Positions 30,313 to 43,219 of a stretch of 47,803 nt of DNA are shown in pieces (positions within the stretch are counted from its first letter, which is position 1; each line of letters starts with the position of its first letter). The notes beneath the pieces were generated by a model. It was not told the origin of the DNA. It searched no databases and was given only the letters and a program-made list of their open reading frames with translations. The stretch comes from Acanthaster planci (taxonomy: Eukaryota > Echinodermata > Asteroidea > Valvatida > Acanthasteridae), in assembly GCF_001949145.1 (NCBI RefSeq), contig NW_019091612.1, forward strand, positions 264,718 to 312,520, written 5' to 3'. The position numbers were made by a program, and so were the translations under genes.

Positions 30313-32225
30313 ACAGGTAAGCAGGATTAGGACACATACCACTTTTTCCACCTCCGAGGGGGTAATTTGGCCTAATTTCACGGAGATGCTGAGCAGAAAG
30401 GATTGCCAGCATATCTTTTTGACTAAGCAAATATAAGCAGGGACCCAGTCACAAAGTAATACACTTTGCAAGGCATTTGGTTGGTAACCTGCATGTATTT
30501 TCTGTGCATTAGCACCCTTATGCCTTCATCTGGCTCTTTGCAAACCTACTTTCTGACCAGTGACATTCCGTAATAACCTCTCTGATTACATGAACACATT
30601 ACAATCTTTCTTAGTGGTACATTTGCAATCTGCAACATTCTTGTCATGTGAAGAGTTTTGTGCACATTCAGTTGTAAATCACACTCGCTGTCATTTATAT
30701 GGATATACCAGCATGCCCACTGATGTCCAACCCTCGCCTTATGTGAGTAGGGCAGACCGCACTACCTTCAGTTCTTGCAGTGTCAACACAATTCTTTAAA
30801 GGCTCTTGTGGTTTTAGGATCCACTGTCTTGTTTTCTTGTTTACATCATTTGATTGGTTGTCATACTGAAACTCCCCATTGATATTTGTCTTTCAGGATT
30901 GATTATTCATCACTAATTGGCGGGCTGTCCGAACCAGCAAGGAAAGTACGAGTGATGACCCGTTTGATTCCAATGAATACGTTGCCAGGACACTAAAGTA
31001 GATTATTCATTATTTGACTGAGTGCCTTACATGGAAACTGACATGTATTAGTTTTATTACAGCTGTAGATCTCAAAAACGTTTCAGTTCATGTAGTATCC
31101 CTAATGCAGCGCTGTTATTCTAGTTACATCTGTAGGTTTCTTCTGTTTGCTGATTGTTTTCTTTAAAAAAAAACTCTGTAGAGACACTTGGTTTCTTTCT
31201 TCAGTCATCCATATTCTCTGTATTGACTATCATCAAGCAAAAATATGATTCACACTGTAATAATGAGTCACAAGTCACCAGAGTTGTAGGCCTTTAAAAG
31301 AATCTTGCATTGTATTTAGCAATTGAAAGTCTCAACATTTTACGTCCAAATGAACCTATTTCCTCAGGATGTGAAACTCCAAGATATATCCCCTCAAAAA
31401 GCTTGAGTTCCTCTTTCTCGTGCAAACTGAAACATCTCTGGGAGAATGGCCTTAGGACTCATTTTTACAAAGCAAGGTCACCAATTGTTGAAATATTTCC
31501 TATCACCATCCCCCAAATTGAAATCTGTTTGACGTACTGTATAGTATTGCTACATGCTCATTGTGTTCTCTGTAATACTCACTGCTTTCTGTTTAATACC
31601 ATAACCTCTAGCACTATTTCTGCAGACAGACAATGAATTTTAAATGACAATTAGTAGTTTTAAGACTGTCATTTTACCGGATTAATAAGATCAGATGCCT
31701 TAATATTTTAGGGTGTTTCTACAGAAGTAGATCAAAGTTTGAACAGCATAGGTGTGAGAGCCAGAAATTGTAAGATTTTGGTTTCTTGGCAACAGCTTCT
31801 CTCCATTTTTTTTTTTTACTGTTTGGATATAAGGAGAATTTTTTAAAAATCTTTTATGCTCCAAAAAAAATCTCAAAAACTCCTAGCCTTGTCACCCTTC
31901 TGATTTGGGGATACAAATTGCAAAAAAAAAAGGATTTTGTGTTTCAAGAAAAACAATGGGTTGAAACAATTTTGCTTTATCTCATTGTGTACAATTAAAA
32001 ACATATGACACACAGTTTATCCACGTTCTTACTCCACAAAATGTCTGTGCACATTATCTGTATCATGCATATGAAAGTTTATTTGCTTACTTAATATGCA
32101 CACACCAGTATTAAGTCAATGATGTTATTTTGTAAGGTGTCTGTGTTTTTTTTGTATGTTTCATGAAGTGATATTAACGTCCTGGCTAATTATAATAAAT
32201 TTGCATGCATAAATAATCATACTTC
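30313..32225 (+). other. 3' untranslated region with one intron
   Basis: Four UTR bases (30313-30316) precede donor GTAAGC; the next strong acceptor in the same direction is TGTCTTTCAG at 30897, so a second UTR exon probably runs from 30898 to about 32225. The UTR is AT-rich with homopolymer runs and no long ORF in the plus frame of the gene. The end is placed by the poly(A) signal at 32194. A stop this close to the last junction should not trigger nonsense-mediated decay. Confidence 0.6.
32194..32199 (+). terminator. Poly(A) signal AATAAA
   Basis: A canonical AATAAA is followed after about 30 bases by a G/T-rich stretch (GTGGTCTGTGGC then a T run at 32237), the usual layout of a cleavage and polyadenylation site. 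It lies about 1.3 kb into the proposed last UTR exon. Confidence 0.6.
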
Positions 32226-33950
32226 AAGTGGTCTGTGGCTCTTTTTTGGAGGATGTGAATTTGGCAATGTTTAAAAATTGTCAGTCAACCGAACCATGGA
32301 TGAAAGGAGTGAAGTGAAATATTGCACCTTTTTCTTAGCATGCAGAGACGAAGTTGAAATGGTTTTGTAGTGTAGAGATACTCTTCCTAGTAGGGACTTC
32401 AGATTATTGAGACGGGCTTTCCTGATTTCAAACTCCAGTTGCTGATCAGGGTGGCTTTTCAGGAAATGTCTATTTAAAGAAAACGGAGTCAAGACGTTTC
32501 AGCAGTCTATCACATTTATTTACCTTTAGGCCTATATTTAGTATGTTTTTCTGGAAAAACATAAAAACCAAGGGGAAGAAATGAAAGATAACAAAAAACA
32601 AACAGAAATTAATAGATGTCGAAGGATTACTCCAAAGAGACAAAGTCTCAGTTAAGGGGGTCTCTTACTGAAGGGTTACAATAATGAAACCAAATCAATA
32701 AATTTAAATAAGACTAAATCATTTATTTATTTAAACTCTAAAACGTAAAATATTTACTAGTACACTCTGCTTTGCTCTTGCAATGGCTGAAGACGAGCTT
32801 TCTTAATTTCTCGGCACGAACATCCATCATTTCTAAGACCGCTTTTAAATCAATGCGATTTTTAACAAAGTCTAATTAACAAAAAGGAAGGCGAAACATT
32901 TCTGATCGCCTCCACCTCACAAAAACGTTTCAGTAGTCTGACGTTCTTACCGTGGTTTGTTTATTTATTTCATTTCTCGGGATATTACAAGTTCAAAAAA
33001 ATTACACAAATAACATGAGATTTAGATTTAATTTCTGAGTCTGGGCTTTTTTAATAATGATAATGGTTGTCATTTACGGCAACTTTGCAGTTAAATAACG
33101 AAATATGTCAGCAGTTTGTCGCTCACACCCTACAGTTTGATTGCTTTTGTAACGTCTGAGGACGGGCTTTCTTTCAATAGACAAGCCTTCCAATTTCTGG
33201 TCTTTGTTCAAGTACAAAGACTGACGCCATTGGTTTGTCGAAGAGACGCGTCATTGCCAGAGAGATTTCCACAACAAACATCACGCCTATGCGGACAAGC
33301 ATGGCCATCCAAGAAGACTTCGATTGCAGTCGTGAAACCCAAGGTCTCTCTCCCAAATACGGTTTTCTTCGGTAGGCTATGGCAAGGGTTTAGGAGACAA
33401 CCGGTTCATCTGTGATCCACCACGAGTCAGCAGCCAATTTCTTCACAATCAACTGCATTCAGCAATCTTTCAGTGCAACTTTCAATTTTGCCATCATATC
33501 TCAGCCATGGGAGAGTCCAGATTGGACTGACGATGAACTGGATGATATTCAAAGAATTGCTGACGACGAGGCAAGAGTTCCATATACGGACAACGCCAAA
33601 AAGCATAGAAACCTACAATGGAGCAGATGAGACACGTGAACAATTCACTTCATTTCTTTCCCGCCATTTGATTATCCATAAAACTTTTAGAGTTGTCGTT
33701 CGTCACATTGTGCATGTATTAGTCTAACCACCAGCGTGTAGTTGAAATCATGGAAACTTACTAATTTCTTCGTCCTGACAAGTTGCAGGGCCCACTAGTA
33801 CGGATCAGACACACTTGCATCTTTATACAACACGTCACAGTCATGGACACCACTGTACCTACACTGATTTCTTGATGAAATGAGTTTTCATTGTTCTACT
33901 TTATTCATTCCGTCATTCCTGCATTAGGGACCTTCGAAGTTGACAGCATC
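32226..33950. other. AT-rich intergenic sequence with weak internal repetition
   Basis: The motif GACGGGCTTTC or GACGAGCTTTC occurs near 32411, 32791 and 33161, about 370-380 bases apart, and ACGTTTCAGYAGTCT occurs at 32495 and 32927. This hints at an old tandem duplication. Around 33500-33630 a frame reads W-T-D-D-E-L-D-D-I, coding-like but short and unsupported by splice structure. No gene is called. Confidence 0.4.
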
Positions 33951-34467
33951 CAGGAAGCAAAAGTTTACCTGATGTACGCAAGTGTCTTGTGTGCAATAAA
34001 ACATTTGCCCCAAGGAGATGGTTTGCAGCAACAAATAATAAGTCTGTTCATCCAAAGGTGATAGACCTCTCTTGTCCAACCTGTGGTGCTTCTGTTAGGT
34101 GACTGGACAACATGTACATCGTCTCATTCTCACCAAACACACTGTCAAAGGTAGCAGCAGCACCCCATTTGAGGATCACTAAGGAAGCAGCGTCAACTTT
34201 CATTCAACCCCACCAGTGGATGAACCCACAACAAGCAGGAACTGTCCTGTTATAATGTCGGCCGAAGGGAATAGGTCTATCCGTGGATGAACCCGCTCCC
34301 AGTAGCGACCAATAGAAATACACTTCATCACTTGATCACCCCGGTTAAGCCACTGGACGTCTACATCCGAAGAGGGCGACAGTGGCATAAGGAACGACAG
34401 TTCAGTTGATAGTGATTCCTTCCGATGTCCAAAGTGTGGCAGGTCGTTCACTCACCAAAACCTTTAA
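33951..34467 (+). pseudogene. Zinc-finger-like coding fragments, decayed
   Basis: One frame (33960-34098) reads K-C-L-V-C-N-K-T-F and then S-C-P-T-C-G, ending near a possible donor AG|GTGACT at 34099. Another frame reads F-R-C-P-K-C-G-R-S-F-T-H and stops at 34465-34467. The CxxC pairs look like C2H2 finger starts, but complete C2H2 units with paired histidines are not visible. These may be remnants of a zinc-finger gene or of a transposon ORF. Confidence 0.35.
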
Positions 34468-35160
34468 ATCAGGAATTTCTGACGATGTCACTGCCATGCT
34501 GACATTGAGGGTGATCACGATGGTGATAATGATGATGACTGACTTTTCTTGAGAGAACGGTGAAAAATGATAATGATTTATCCCACGTCTACCGGGAGAA
34601 CTTAGGACCATCAGATCACGTTCATCCACGGGACTGAAGACCAGTACAAGACACGCGTAGCATCAGAAAGCTGCGAGTTAATTATTTGCCCATGGATGAC
34701 TGCAAGAGCATACTCCACTTTTTTCGGTCTCTCTGAGAAAGAAAAAGTTGGATTAATCAGTGGATGCCAATCAATTTTATGCTCATTCGATCGTCATCTT
34801 GATCAAAAATGGAATTTCAACGCCTTCTCGCAAAATACAGCCCAGTCGCTGTAGGCCTGGTTGTTTTCTATCAGAGGAATGGTTTGCGATGAAAGCTTAC
34901 ACCCAGACCCAGTGTGACCACCCAATGAGATCGAAGCCAACCGCCTGGAGTATAATTTTCTGGCGGAAAAACACAAGAACGAGGGGGTCTGCCGCTCCCC
35001 CTGCATCTTCACCAAGAACAGAATGTTGTACATGGTGACTAAGAAATGCAACCATTGATATTACTGTTATTTACTCAACCCCAGCGACCTGGTATGTGAT
35101 CTCGTGGAAAAGTCCCTTGTGGCAACCAAGTGGCAGAAAAAGGGAACCTCGTGTTTCAAC

Positions 35161-36675
35161 CAGTGTTGTAACGAGTCACAATAGTTGGTAACTCGAGTCG
35201 AGTCTTTTTAACATTGTGACTTAAGTTTGAGTCGAGTAATTAGGTCAAGAAGTCGAGTCGAGTCACTTTGTGTAGTCGAGTTGAGTCAAGTGCAATAGAT
35301 TTTACGAAAGCTTTTGACAATATCGATCATACCATTGTTGTTTCTAAGTTAGTGCGATGTGGTGTAAATCCGGCTCTTATTCCAATTATTTGTACCAGTG
35401 TGTCTCAGACTTTAACAGTAACTTGTGGTGTCCCTCAGGGAACCATAATTGGGACCAATCCTATTTTTACTTGTGATTAATGATGCTGCTGTCACCACTC
35501 CACTTAGATGGAAGTATGTAGATGATCTTACTCTTGCTGATATAAGAAAATTTTCTGATCCTGCAGGTTTACAGAACCAGATTTCCAGCATTTGTTCTTG
35601 GTCCCAGCAAAATCATATGACACCTAAAACAGAAAAGTGTAAGGTCATGCATATCTCCTTCTTAAAAAGACAGATTATTTGGCCGAATATTTCTATTGAT
35701 GCAACAGTTTTTAGAATGTGTTGAGAGGTTTGAATTACTGGATGTTACTATTCAATCCGATCTAAAATGGGACATGCATGTGGAACACATTACTTGTATG
35801 GTTGCCAAGAGATTATATATCTTATGTATTCTTAAAAAGTTCAATGCCCCCATTGCAGATCTTGTCACTATTTATCTGATGTACATTAGACCTCTTCTTG
35901 ATTATGCCTCTCCGGTGTGGTCAAGTTCTCCGACAGTACAGCAATCTCAGTGCATTGAAAGAATGATTGAAAGAAACCTGCCTGCCATATAATTCTTGGT
36001 TATTCTAATTATTTTGAATAATCAGTTACCCTCGATTATCTTCAATTGCCATCCTTGGAACGACGAAGTATTCAGCTACTTGAGAAAATTTGCCCATGTC
36101 GGATTCAAGCATATGTCCACGCTTCTCCCTCTCGTAATTCAAGGAGCACTCGTTCTCTTAGAAATACAAGTGGGCTTTTGGTTCCTTTCTGTCGACAAGC
36201 AGATACCAAAAATCATCTATTCCACAAATTGTTCACATCATTAATTCTTTTAAGCTTGTTTAGTCCCTGTACATATATATCCTTTTAATATTTCAATATA
36301 TAATTTGTAGTCCAATCACTATAAGTTTTTCGAATTTCTGTATTGGGGAGCTATTAAATAGAAATAAATAAGTACTGAGCTCGAGTCAATTCGAGTCACA
36401 AATTTTTGAACAAAATACAATAAAAACACAATAGTCCTACAGTGTACATGTACATTTCAGTCATTTTTTGATATTTTTATTTTCATTTAGACATACTGAA
36501 AATAGATTAGGGTGACAGGTAGCTAGCCAACTCAAATTTTGCTTAAGATTTTTTTTTTGAGACGCGAATCTTGTAAGCAATTACTCCAGTTGAGTCTCCA
36601 TATGCATGAGAGATTCGAGTCGGTCGAGTCATTTGCTCGCAGAATTATGACTGGACTCGACTCATTACAACTTCG
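35161..36675 (+). mobile_element. hAT-type MITE carrying a nested LINE fragment
   Basis: The left end CAGTGTTGTAACGAGTC and the right end GACTCATTACAACTTCG are inverted. The flanks are a perfect 8-bp duplication, GTTTCAAC at 35153-35160 and 36676-36683. The element's own sequence is rich in GAGTCGAGTC repeats on both sides (35161-35287 and about 36374-36675). A LINE fragment interrupts it, so the hAT insertion is the older event. Confidence 0.8.
35288..36373 (+). pseudogene. Non-LTR retrotransposon reverse transcriptase fragment (5' truncated, frameshifted)
   Basis: The translation begins in the RT domain (D-F-T-K-A-F-D), passes V-P-Q-G-T and F-L-L-V-I-N-D, and contains the catalytic Y-V-D-D (35515-35526). 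It continues with W-S-Q-Q-N, L-L-D-Y-A-S-P-V-W and a C-terminal R-S-L-R-N block near 36150. The frame breaks near 35451 (one extra G), near 35720 and near 35990. No endonuclease domain is present. The sequence resembles CR1/L2/Rex1-type LINEs. It ends in an AAATAGAAATAAATAAG tail and lies inside the hAT element. Confidence 0.85.
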
Positions 36676-36973
36676 GTTTCAACCCAAGCAAAAGGGTTAA
36701 TTCCCTACGTCTCCTGTGGGAATTAAAAACTTATATCCTTGAAAGATATCAAGTCTTCTTCTTACACGGCTTCTTCAAATCACAGCTGTGATTGATCAGA
36801 AAACAATGGGGTGGGGCTTCATGGATCAGTCTTTGGCCGGGCAGTTCTCGTTTCAACAGTCAGTGGCGCAGACATTAAAAACCCATAGATGTGTCAAAAC
36901 AACGGTGGGGTGTGTAGCTGAGACGGCACCCGACTAAATCAAAAAGAGTGGGCAAATCATATGCAGCAAGGTA

Positions 36974-37317
36974 NNNNNNNNNNNNNNNNNNNNNNNNNNN
37001 NNNNNNNNNNNNNNNNNNNNNNNNNNNNNNNNNNNNNNNNNNNNNNNNNNNNNNNNNNNNNNNNNNNNNNNNNNNNNNNNNNNNNNNNNNNNNNNNNNNN
37101 NNNNNNNNNNNNNNNNNNNNNNNNNNNNNNNNNNNNNNNNNNNNNNNNNNNNNNNNNNNNNNNNNNNNNNNNNNNNNNNNNNNNNNNNNNNNNNNNNNNN
37201 NNNNNNNNNNNNNNNNNNNNNNNNNNNNNNNNNNNNNNNNNNNNNNNNNNNNNNNNNNNNNNNNNNNNNNNNNNNNNNNNNNNNNNNNNNNNNNNNNNNN
37301 NNNNNNNNNNNNNNNNN
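36974..37317. other. Assembly gap
   Basis: 344 consecutive N bases. Nothing can be said about this stretch. Confidence 1.
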
Positions 37318-37479
37318 CCCGAAAACTGAAAGGAAAATGAAAGAGGACATGTGGAACATCATTTTTCTGTGCAGCCTGAACACCTGTGAGAGTTGTGAGT
37401 ATTTTTAAAATATTTGTGAAGTATGGGGATTTATCACTGCTGTCTATGGGAATTTATTTGTAGTGGTGCACCCCTCGGC

Positions 37480-37785
37480 ATCCGCCCTGAGCTGAAGTGC
37501 ACCCCCAATCGGTGAAACGAAAGACAGGTGGTTACAGGCGGGTTCTTGCACGCGTTCTGCTTGTACGCAAAGAAAATACATGCCGGAGTAAATTAGTTAC
37601 GCGCACTCAGCGTGCTCTGCGTCAAACGCGCCACTGATCTTCATTATAAACGCTCGCCTATATATCTAGGCGGTGAGTACATAGACATAAATAACCTATG
37701 TCTTTGGTGAGTAAGCCTACAAAAAAAAAAGAAAAAAAAAAGAAAAACGCCCTCTTTTGTTCCGCTCGGAGCAGATACCGGAGAG
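37480..37785 (+). repeat. Dispersed repeat C, copy 2
   Basis: Same order of shared blocks as at 22531-22770, with an added A-rich stretch near 37720-37745. Confidence 0.7.
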
Positions 37786-39786
37786 GACATATTTTATCTC
37801 CAGAACGTTGAAACAGCTTGGTGTTTTTGATTGGAGGGGGGGGGGAGTTGACCAATTTTCTTGCCCCGTATAAGTCAGTTTATGACAGCATGTGATGTGC
37901 ACTAAGAAGGCGGTTCTTTCCATTGAAATGGTTGAATGGTCGATTGCTTGGTTGAAAATCCAACATTTGAAATGTTTGGATGTTGCGCCGGGCTACAGCT
38001 ACGGGAAATTTGACGAGCCCCAAGAAAAGGGTATTCTCCGCACGACCGGTTGAATTGTCTTGAAAATCCGAAGGCCGGGAATAAATACCCCACAGATTTT
38101 TTTCAGTAAGCTGAAAAATCATAACATTAATGTGCAGGACTGGGTAGTTAGTTGGGTTTTAATCTCATCACTGAATGTGATTCCGTTATTACTCTTGATC
38201 GATAAAGTTCTGAATTTTACTTTATGCTGAAACACAAAGGAAAACTTCAACAGTAATCAGTACATGAACACCGGTAAACGTGATGAAAATGCTCCAGGCC
38301 ATGTGACAATTAAACGAGAATAAAAATGACACTTTGGATGATAAATCCAACTGAGAATATCCATTTATCTTATTTAAATACAACACTGAAGTAGGTATGA
38401 ATTCTACACCAGTAAATTGTTATAGCGCCCTCTGTTGGACTAATTAGTTTCTGCAGTCACCGAAAAGAATGCATAGGCCTACTTTCAATTCATGTGGGAG
38501 AACAAAACATGAAGAGTATGAAGAATTTTCCAATCTGTTACAATAATGTGGGCGTTGTAATCTTTCTCGAAACGCTGAATAGGGTATGAATGTCATGTTG
38601 AAATGTGCAATTTCTGTGTTTCGTCTCTCACCTCGTCTTACTCTCGGCCGCTACATCAATGGCTGAGTTCGGACGGCTAGTTCTCGTATCATGTTCAGGA
38701 GTTGTTCTCTGGTCGGCTGCTTCAACACCATGGGTTATCGCTGGCGGCAACGTTCAGCGTGGTGGAGTCCATGTACGTTATCAAAGGGTTAATGTCTGCA
38801 TTTCTATGATGCATTCTTTCCTTTTTAAAAAGGAACGTTCATTTCTGTGTTATGGAAAATTATTCATGCATGTTGATTTTAAATGCTCCTCCCGTCGTCC
38901 CCAGCCTTGTCGACCATCTGACTATATTTGCAGCTTTTCACACATCAAAACCCCGTGTTTTTTTTTTCTGTGAGTTCAACCAGTGCACAATCCTGACGAG
39001 GTGACTGTTGTACCTCCTCGGAGAAGAGTGCTCTTGGGCAGTGTTTTGCCTTTCAAGTGCAACAAGAAGAACCCCCGTGTCAAGAACAGGCCGCCCGAAC
39101 TTGACCAACACTAATCTTCCATAAAAAAGATCTCTATATTTCAAACGAAGCGAAGCGGTTGACCCATCCATAGTTTTCAACCTGTATTACGAGAAATGTT
39201 GGGGACGGGTCGAAAAGGCGTGAAATGCATGGTTATTGGGTTCCGATGCCAACGCCCTCCATCCCTTTTCTCACATGTGGGATACCGTCGGCCATATGCA
39301 ATACCACATTGTAATGGCACATTGTATGGTTAGAATGGGAATCAAGACAAAGTAGTAAAATTTGTATCCTACACAAACTGTTATGATAACGAAATAGCGT
39401 ATGTATTCGAGGGGAGCGGAAGTTACCCATCGATGGCTTCAGTCAAAAGGCTAACACAGTAAGCCTTTATCATTTACACAGGTGTTATTGGCTCGGCCAG
39501 ATATTGCCACTTCAAGAGGGCCAATGTTCAACCAAGTTAGGCAAGTTAGCTCATCAGAAACATCGTATATAACGAAACTGAGCACACCTCTGCATCCGTC
39601 AGCAGGAGACAGGGGTCTTATTCAACAGAAATGCAAGAGTGTAAACTGGGAGCTTTTCGGGAGAATTTAAAACTCAGGACATTTTCTAACTTCAATTCAT
39701 CTTTCGTTATTTCAAAGAAAGTAAATGACCGAGCAACAAATACTTGATATCGTTAGGAATGACAGTCTTCAGTCTTGTTGAGTAGA
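37786..39786. other. Intergenic sequence with a weak candidate first exon
   Basis: An ATG at 38659 opens 38 codons with a hydrophobic, signal-like N-terminus and meets a good donor (CAT|GTACGT) at 38773. A 43-codon open stretch ending at 39112-39114 follows a possible acceptor at 38983 but needs another phase. Neither has homology I recognise. The rest shows nothing. Confidence 0.25.
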
Positions 39787-40053
39787 AGGGGCGGATCCAG
39801 GATTTTCTAAGGGGGGCGTAATCCCGGATTTTTCAGGGGGGGGACTAAAGAAGTAAGGGTAAAATGCCCGTACGGCATAGGGTCGGGAACCATTTTGGAT
39901 TCTAGGCGCTGTGTGGTGCAATTTCAGGCAGCACGAACTCTCTTTTTTTCTTCTCCCTTCTTCTTTTCCTTCGTTTTTATTTACGTGTATCTATTTTTGT
40001 TTTGGGTGAAAAAAAGGGAGCGTTCGCCCCCACGCCTCCCGGATCCGCTCATG
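39787..40053 (+). mobile_element. MITE with GCGGATCC terminal inverted repeats
   Basis: The left end AGGGGCGGATCCAGGA and the right end TCCCGGATCCGCTCATG are inverted, each followed inward by G-rich or C-rich runs. I recall similar GGGGCGGATCCAGGA elements in many marine invertebrate genomes. Non-coding. Confidence 0.6.
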
Positions 40054-43000
40054 AGTGTGATTTGCGAGTGCCCAAACACGATAAAAAACACGCCGAAGTT
40101 ACTCGACACGGCAGTTGGGGGAATTGTGGAATTGTTGTCAACGATACCCGGAGAGCTGGTGACACAGCGATCAATCAAATACATTTCAACTGACACCATG
40201 AAACTGCCAGGGAGTTCGGTGTATTAGGGAAAACCAGCTGAGACATTAACCCTAACAGCCCTGAATCCTCCAATTTCGATAAGATTTTGCACACATCCCA
40301 GGGAGTTAGGGTTAATGTCAATAATGATTTGCAGTGTCAAGGGTACTCAATCTTTGTCAACTGAAACGTTTTAGCACATTGCAACCTTTCACTTCAGACG
40401 GTTATGAAAGAGTTGGCAAAGCACAGAATGTGGGGGTTTTTATTACGACCTTTTTTGCTTAAAGTTCGTTTAGCCGTCTAATTTCGAAAATGTAAAGGGG
40501 CGTGATTTCGCTGTGTCGCGGCATGTCATCATGAGGTCAAGAACAAAATCAGCATGGGCCTTTTTGATATCAGGGAAAATCCACATGGGTGCCATAAGAA
40601 AGGATACCGATAAGCACTGTACTTATGAGTAAAAAAATCGCCTGTTCAAAGTGGAATGAAAAAGGAATGGGACCATTTAACCTTGCAGAAAGACAAAGAC
40701 CTAGTTTAGTTTTGGAGCCAGGAACAAAATCAATTGCAAGGGCTTAATACTCTAAACAAACAAATAACACAAGAAAAGATAAATGAATGTTTTAAGGTCA
40801 GAAGTCCATAGATCGGGAGTTGACTGTGGAGTTCGCGAAGGGCAATAATGTCGGAAAATCGGAAATGACGGCCAAATTACAACTTACCTCGATTTGTAAA
40901 AACAACAAACAAACACAAGTGTGGTTTGATAATATGATTGTCGTACACATGCTCAAGAAAATGCAACGGTAGTTGCTGCTTTTGATTAGTCCGATTTTGA
41001 TTTCTCTGCTATAAAATTATTTCACTGAATTTATGTTTCTTTTAATTTGGATTTGCTTGGATTTAATATATAATGTCTATGACGCCAGAAGGTTTGCTTT
41101 GCACATCTAGATTCGTTTTAGTTTGCATTTGATATCTTAAAATTTGGTAATTGAATTTGACTTTTAAAGTTCCTTATTTAAATCGGTAAGTTTAGAATAC
41201 CTTGATATTGATTTGGCTGTCATTTGGATTTGATGAGCTTCCGGTAATCGCTTTGTTTTAATTTTATTGAGGAAAAATCATGATTCAGAAAAAAAAAAGT
41301 TCAAAAAAGAGGGAAAACAGACAGGGTCGGTATCTCTTAGTCGTATTGTTGATTTTCAACACCTGCTTAATTAATAAATAGTTACAAGATATACTTTTCT
41401 TTTCCGTGGGTAGGAACGGAGGAAAAGGGGTAAGACAAAGTGAAATCTTTAGCCTTTAAAATCAAGTACATTACAACAGTAGGTTCATGTAGTCAGAATG
41501 GATGGGAGTCAGAAACATTCTTTCACTGACATACATACCAGTCCGACAGGGAGCGGGAAAACTCAGTTTGTAAATGTCTTATTCTCGCTGAGGGAAACAC
41601 GCTGATTAAACCGGGCGACTTCCGATAATTCGGTGTTTCGGGGAATATTAATACACGTACGACCCGGGTCTTCGGGTACCTAATAAGATACAATTTGTGG
41701 AGGGTAACCTCATCATTGCCGCCCTTGGACTGAATCAAAAATAATACCCGGTTGTACCGGAATCACGTAGGCTACACGTCTGATCACGCCGACACACCGA
41801 TGTTTGCGTGAGAACTTATTTGGCACACAAGCAGTTTCAACTTTCAGTTCGTTTACACAGGACATGCAAGCAGTTCAACTTCAAGTCCCATAATCATGAG
41901 CTCACGACATGTATAATTATGGGATCTCAGTTAAAACCCTAACGGACACTTCACAAATAACACACCTGGCGAGACAGATATAGGCCTACCCCAGGCGAAC
42001 GAAAACGTGTCGCTTTGTATCTTCCGTCCCCTACGCCTATACATGTGTATGTTTGGCTCGATTTAAACATAGACCTTCTCAAAACACGAGAGAATATAAT
42101 TAGGAATCAGTTGTTTTTCCCCCTGTGAAAATCCCATGTAGAATGACGGGGAGTTAGTTTTGTTTGTAATTTCCCCAGAAGTTGCTTCGAAGTAAACATT
42201 TATCCAGTTTATTGGACGGTCATCCTTATTTTGAAAGTGCGTCCATCATAATGACTCAAAGCGTTTTAAGGTTCAACCATTTTTTTATCGTTACAGTTAA
42301 GATCGCAGCTGAGAATCTTGTTTAATTGAAAGGTAGACCCACTGATGCGACTTTCTAGCTAAACAATGCCAAATTATTGCCTCATCTGTGTGAGCAACAT
42401 TACTAAATTTATATTGTCACCCATGCAAAATAGGCCCTATGCACAGAAATTTAATGAAGATTTAACGGTTTACATATTTATATTAGAAAATTCCCAAGTA
42501 CGAAAAGCCTGGACAATAAGGTAATCGTTTCCTGAAAAACCAGGGAAAAAAATCAAGGACGCCTGAAATTTAAATTTTGGGAAAAATAATAAACACTGCT
42601 TAAGTAGGCAAGACCTCCCCCCACCGACGCCCAATATACTGCATGAACACCCGTCGCCACAGTCCTCAATGGGATGCCCTACGCCCACACTGGTGGAGAC
42701 TGATAGAGGGCGTAAACTCCCCTTATTATGTCTGTGACTATAATGGGTAAACTAGCTGTAAGTCAGATAATATTCTAATTTCAAAAGCTTTCTAAATCCA
42801 AGGCTCTGTTTGTTCATAAATATCAGCCTTAGAAAATCACCTTTTTAAGTGAAGACTAATACCATTTATTTAGCAAATAAACCTTTCAGTGTTGTTTGAA
42901 AAGTGAAAATACCTGCATCCTGAAATTAGCTTTTGAAAGACTGGTACCGAGTTAATATTTCTGTAACTAGTACAGTATAAAGGTCAGCAAGTGCCTCGTT

Positions 43001-43219
43001 CAATTGTTATTTAAATGTCAGAAAATATATTGCACTAGTGAAATTAAATCCTGGGTTTTTGTCATACATTAAAGGTATTTTTGAAAAATATATTTGCTTG
43101 AAAAGAGAAATAATTTGAAAGGAAATATCTAGTGTTTTCATTGTTAAATATTGGCATCTTGTTTGCATGTAAGCAGATTCGTACGATGTCGCATAATAAT
43201 TATTTCATGTCTTTTGCAG
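40054..43219. other. Intergenic, no recognisable content
   Basis: AT-rich unique sequence. No ORF with coding character, no clear repeat and no tRNA-like fold was found by eye. Confidence 0.5.

Noticed and set aside
36934-37383. Long ORFs across the N gap
   Set aside because: They are open only because N bases contain no stop codons.
37990-38122. Minus-strand ORFs around 37.7-38.1 kb
   Set aside because: Short, overlapping frames with no domain or splice support; they run through repeat C and A-rich tracts.
38984-39114. 43-codon open stretch ending R-P-P-E-L-D-Q-H
   Set aside because: It needs a phase that the nearby signal-like exon does not give; an open stretch of this length is common by chance.
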